Below are positions 58,265 through 59,319 of a stretch of DNA of 59,319 nt, piece after piece. Source of the stretch: Candidatus Heimdallarchaeota archaeon LC_2. Its GTDB lineage: Archaea; Asgardarchaeota; Heimdallarchaeia; Heimdallarchaeales; Kariarchaeaceae. The notes below the pieces were generated by a model. That model made no database searches, was not told the origin of the DNA, and saw only the letters and a program-made list of their open reading frames with translations. The position numbers and the translations under genes are program-made. How positions within the stretch are numbered: position 1 is the stretch's first letter; each line of letters opens with the position of its first letter. The DNA is taken from positions 1 to 59,319 of the forward strand of contig MDVR01000016.1 of assembly GCA_001940725.1 (NCBI GenBank), written 5' to 3'.

Positions 58265-58552
58265 TTACAGAATTCCCCCAGCTAAGGCTGGTATAATGGA
58301 AAGGGTATCTCCACAATTCAATGAACTGTTTTCCTTAAGATCCAAGTATCTAATGTCTTCATCATTCAGATAAATATTCACAAAATTTCGTAATTTGTTA
58401 TCCGCAAATAAGTGACCTTTCAAATTGGGAAATTTTTCCACTAAGGAATTTAGAGCTGAAACAACTTTAACTTCATTAATTATTTCGACTCTTTTCTGTT
58501 GATTAGTGTAAGCTCGCAAGGGAGTTGGTATAGATATAGTGATTTGTGTCAT
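58265..58552 (-). CDS. moaD: Ubiquitin-like sulfur carrier, MoaD/ThiS/Urm1 type, copy 1
   Basis: A 95-residue beta-grasp protein from the ATG at 58552, chosen because GGAGG lies 7 bases upstream (58560-58564 on this strand). [12 protein letters not shown], then [13 protein letters not shown], match the family, and SIIPALAGG is the thiocarboxylate end. Two further residues, Ile-Leu, follow the diglycine, so the protein may need trimming (as JAMM proteases do for QbsE) before the adjacent E1 can act. It is 4 bases from the E1 start. Confidence 0.9.
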   Translation of the reverse strand: MTQITISIPTPLRAYTNQQKRVEIINEVKVVSALNSLVEKFPNLKGHLFADNKLRNFVNIYLNDEDIRYLDLKENSSLNCGDTLSIIPALAGGIL

Positions 58553-58862
58553 TTTTTTTCCTCCAAATGTATTTACCCACATCGGTTGTTCTATGTATTA
58601 TTTGTCTCTGTAGGTTTGAATAATCTACTACATCAAAATCAACTATTCCTAATGTCCCCACTCCAGCTGCAGCCAAATACATTGCGATAGGACTTCCTAA
58701 TCCACCGGCTCCTATTATCAAAACTTTTGCATCACGTAGACGTTTTTGACCTTCAACACCAACTTCTGGCATAATAAGATGTCTTGAATAACGAGTGATT
58801 TCCTTGTGAGTTAAATCTGAATCATTAGAAGATTGTATCAATTTATTAATCACGGATGTCAT
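58503..58862 (-). pseudogene. N-terminal E1 fragment made by the tandem repeat
   Basis: The first ~97 codons of the E1 gene (through TTDVGK) joined at 58571/58572 to unrelated frame in the ubiquitin-like gene's leader. It lacks the catalytic Cys and rhodanese domain. It is present only because of the 602-bp repeat. Confidence 0.85.
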
Positions 58863-58866
58863 GATA

Positions 58867-59154
58867 TTACAGAATTCCCCCAGCTAAGGCTGGTATAATG
58901 GAAAGGGTATCTCCACAATTCAATGAACTGTTTTCCTTAAGATCCAAGTATCTAATGTCTTCATCATTCAGATAAATATTCACAAAATTTCGTAATTTGT
59001 TATCCGCAAATAAGTGACCTTTCAAATTGGGAAATTTTTCCACTAAGGAATTTAGAGCTGAAACAACTTTAACTTCATTAATTATTTCGACTCTTTTCTG
59101 TTGATTAGTGTAAGCTCGCAAGGGAGTTGGTATAGATATAGTGATTTGTGTCAT
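58867..59154 (-). CDS. moaD: Ubiquitin-like sulfur carrier, copy 2 (tandem repeat)
   Basis: Identical to copy 1 (58265-58552), including the GGAGG before the start and the GGIL end. It lies wholly within the second repeat unit. It is intact as a frame, but likely the same genomic gene read twice. Confidence 0.8.
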   Translation of the reverse strand: MTQITISIPTPLRAYTNQQKRVEIINEVKVVSALNSLVEKFPNLKGHLFADNKLRNFVNIYLNDEDIRYLDLKENSSLNCGDTLSIIPALAGGIL

Positions 59155-59173
59155 TTTTTTTCCTCCAAATGTA

Positions 59174-59319
59174 TTTACCCACATCGGTTGTTCTATGTAT
59201 TATTTGTCTCTGTAGGTTTGAATAATCTACTACATCAAAATCAACTATTCCTAATGTCCCCACTCCAGCTGCAGCCAAATACATTGCGATAGGACTTCCT
59301 AATCCACCGGCTCCTATTA
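59174..59319 (-). pseudogene. Third partial E1 copy cut by the window end
   Basis: An internal piece of the E1 N-terminal region from the third, incomplete repeat unit. It holds no start codon and continues beyond the window. Confidence 0.7.

Larger units (their letters stand above)
57970..59319. repeat. Tandem repeat, 602-bp unit, 2.2 copies to the window end
   Basis: 57970-58571, 58572-59173 and 59174-59319 repeat with period 602 without visible differences. Each unit carries the ubiquitin-like gene and the 5' part of the E1 gene. The array is cut by the end of the sequence. A repeat that circles on itself at a contig end usually marks an unresolved assembly loop or amplification chimera; a true amplified array is possible. 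Confidence 0.93.

Noticed and set aside
1..59319. tRNA or rRNA genes
   Set aside because: Reading for T-arm GGTTCRAATCC-like motifs and CCA-flanked cloverleafs turned up no convincing candidate; a covariance-model scan would be needed to be certain.

Overview
The window is AT-rich, densely coded DNA from an archaeon. Diagnostic genes are FEN1 with a C-terminal PCNA-binding motif, a Nop5-fibrillarin pair, archaeal-type Elp3, ribosomal protein S30e, a Trm5-type tRNA methyltransferase, and an XPD-like helicase fused to a RecB/Cas4-type nuclease domain. Many starts look leaderless, and several genes overlap by the 4-base ATGA/GTGA pattern. Mixed in are many bacterial-type transporters and enzymes: MFS, MMPL, NSS, CDF, Tag, and a relic of bacterial-type ProRS. 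The mixture resembles Asgard (Heimdall-like) archaea, but nothing in the window proves that lineage.

Layout. 1-3620: foldback inverted repeat and a 5'-truncated cyclase/ATPase/TPR signalling protein. 3.7-9.4 kb: a methyltransferase, the nuclease-helicase, a collapsed alcohol-dehydrogenase relic, an eIF2B-like protein and an MFS transporter. 9.5-13.4 kb: both subunits of an isopropylmalate/homoaconitate-type dehydratase, flanking a degenerate prolyl-tRNA-synthetase-like protein and a small helical protein. 13.7-18.5 kb: an operon of one FtsX-type permease and two ABC ATPases, one with an added AbrB-like domain. 18.5-25.1 kb: DNA, lipid and tRNA enzymes and FEN1, interrupted by a 958-bp tandem duplication. 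25.2-33.1 kb: NapH-like Fe-S membrane protein, an orphan DNA methyltransferase behind a cluster of CGCG sites, a zinc exporter, an ArsN2-like/MFS operon and an MMPL protein. 33.4-40.7 kb: small zinc-binding and unknown proteins, S30e-Elp3, a surface protein, a DUF5995 protein and an antitoxin with a truncated toxin. 40.8-47.6 kb: an NSS transporter broken by a 494-bp duplication, then a glycosylation cluster. 47.6-57.0 kb: a radical SAM/DoxX/TsuA sulfur operon, a methylthioadenosine salvage pair, aldehyde dehydrogenase, and Nop5-fibrillarin. 57.1 kb to the end: an E1-rhodanese/ubiquitin-like sulfur-carrier pair in a 602-bp tandem repeat that runs off the end.

Four sizeable rearrangements (one foldback and three tandem duplications) show no differences between copies where I compared them. 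Two lie exactly at the window ends, and one breaks a gene that is otherwise intact. Amplification or assembly chimerism explains this more simply than biology, so the copy fragments should not be counted as genes until read-level checks are done.

Functional links: Elp3 (wobble uridine modification) and the Uba4/MOCS3-like E1 with its ubiquitin-like partner (sulfur transfer) could act on the same tRNA position. MTA deaminase and a phosphorylase with an Asn in the purine pocket fit a deaminate-first MTA salvage route. Nop5 and fibrillarin form the C/D-box RNA 2'-O-methylation core.
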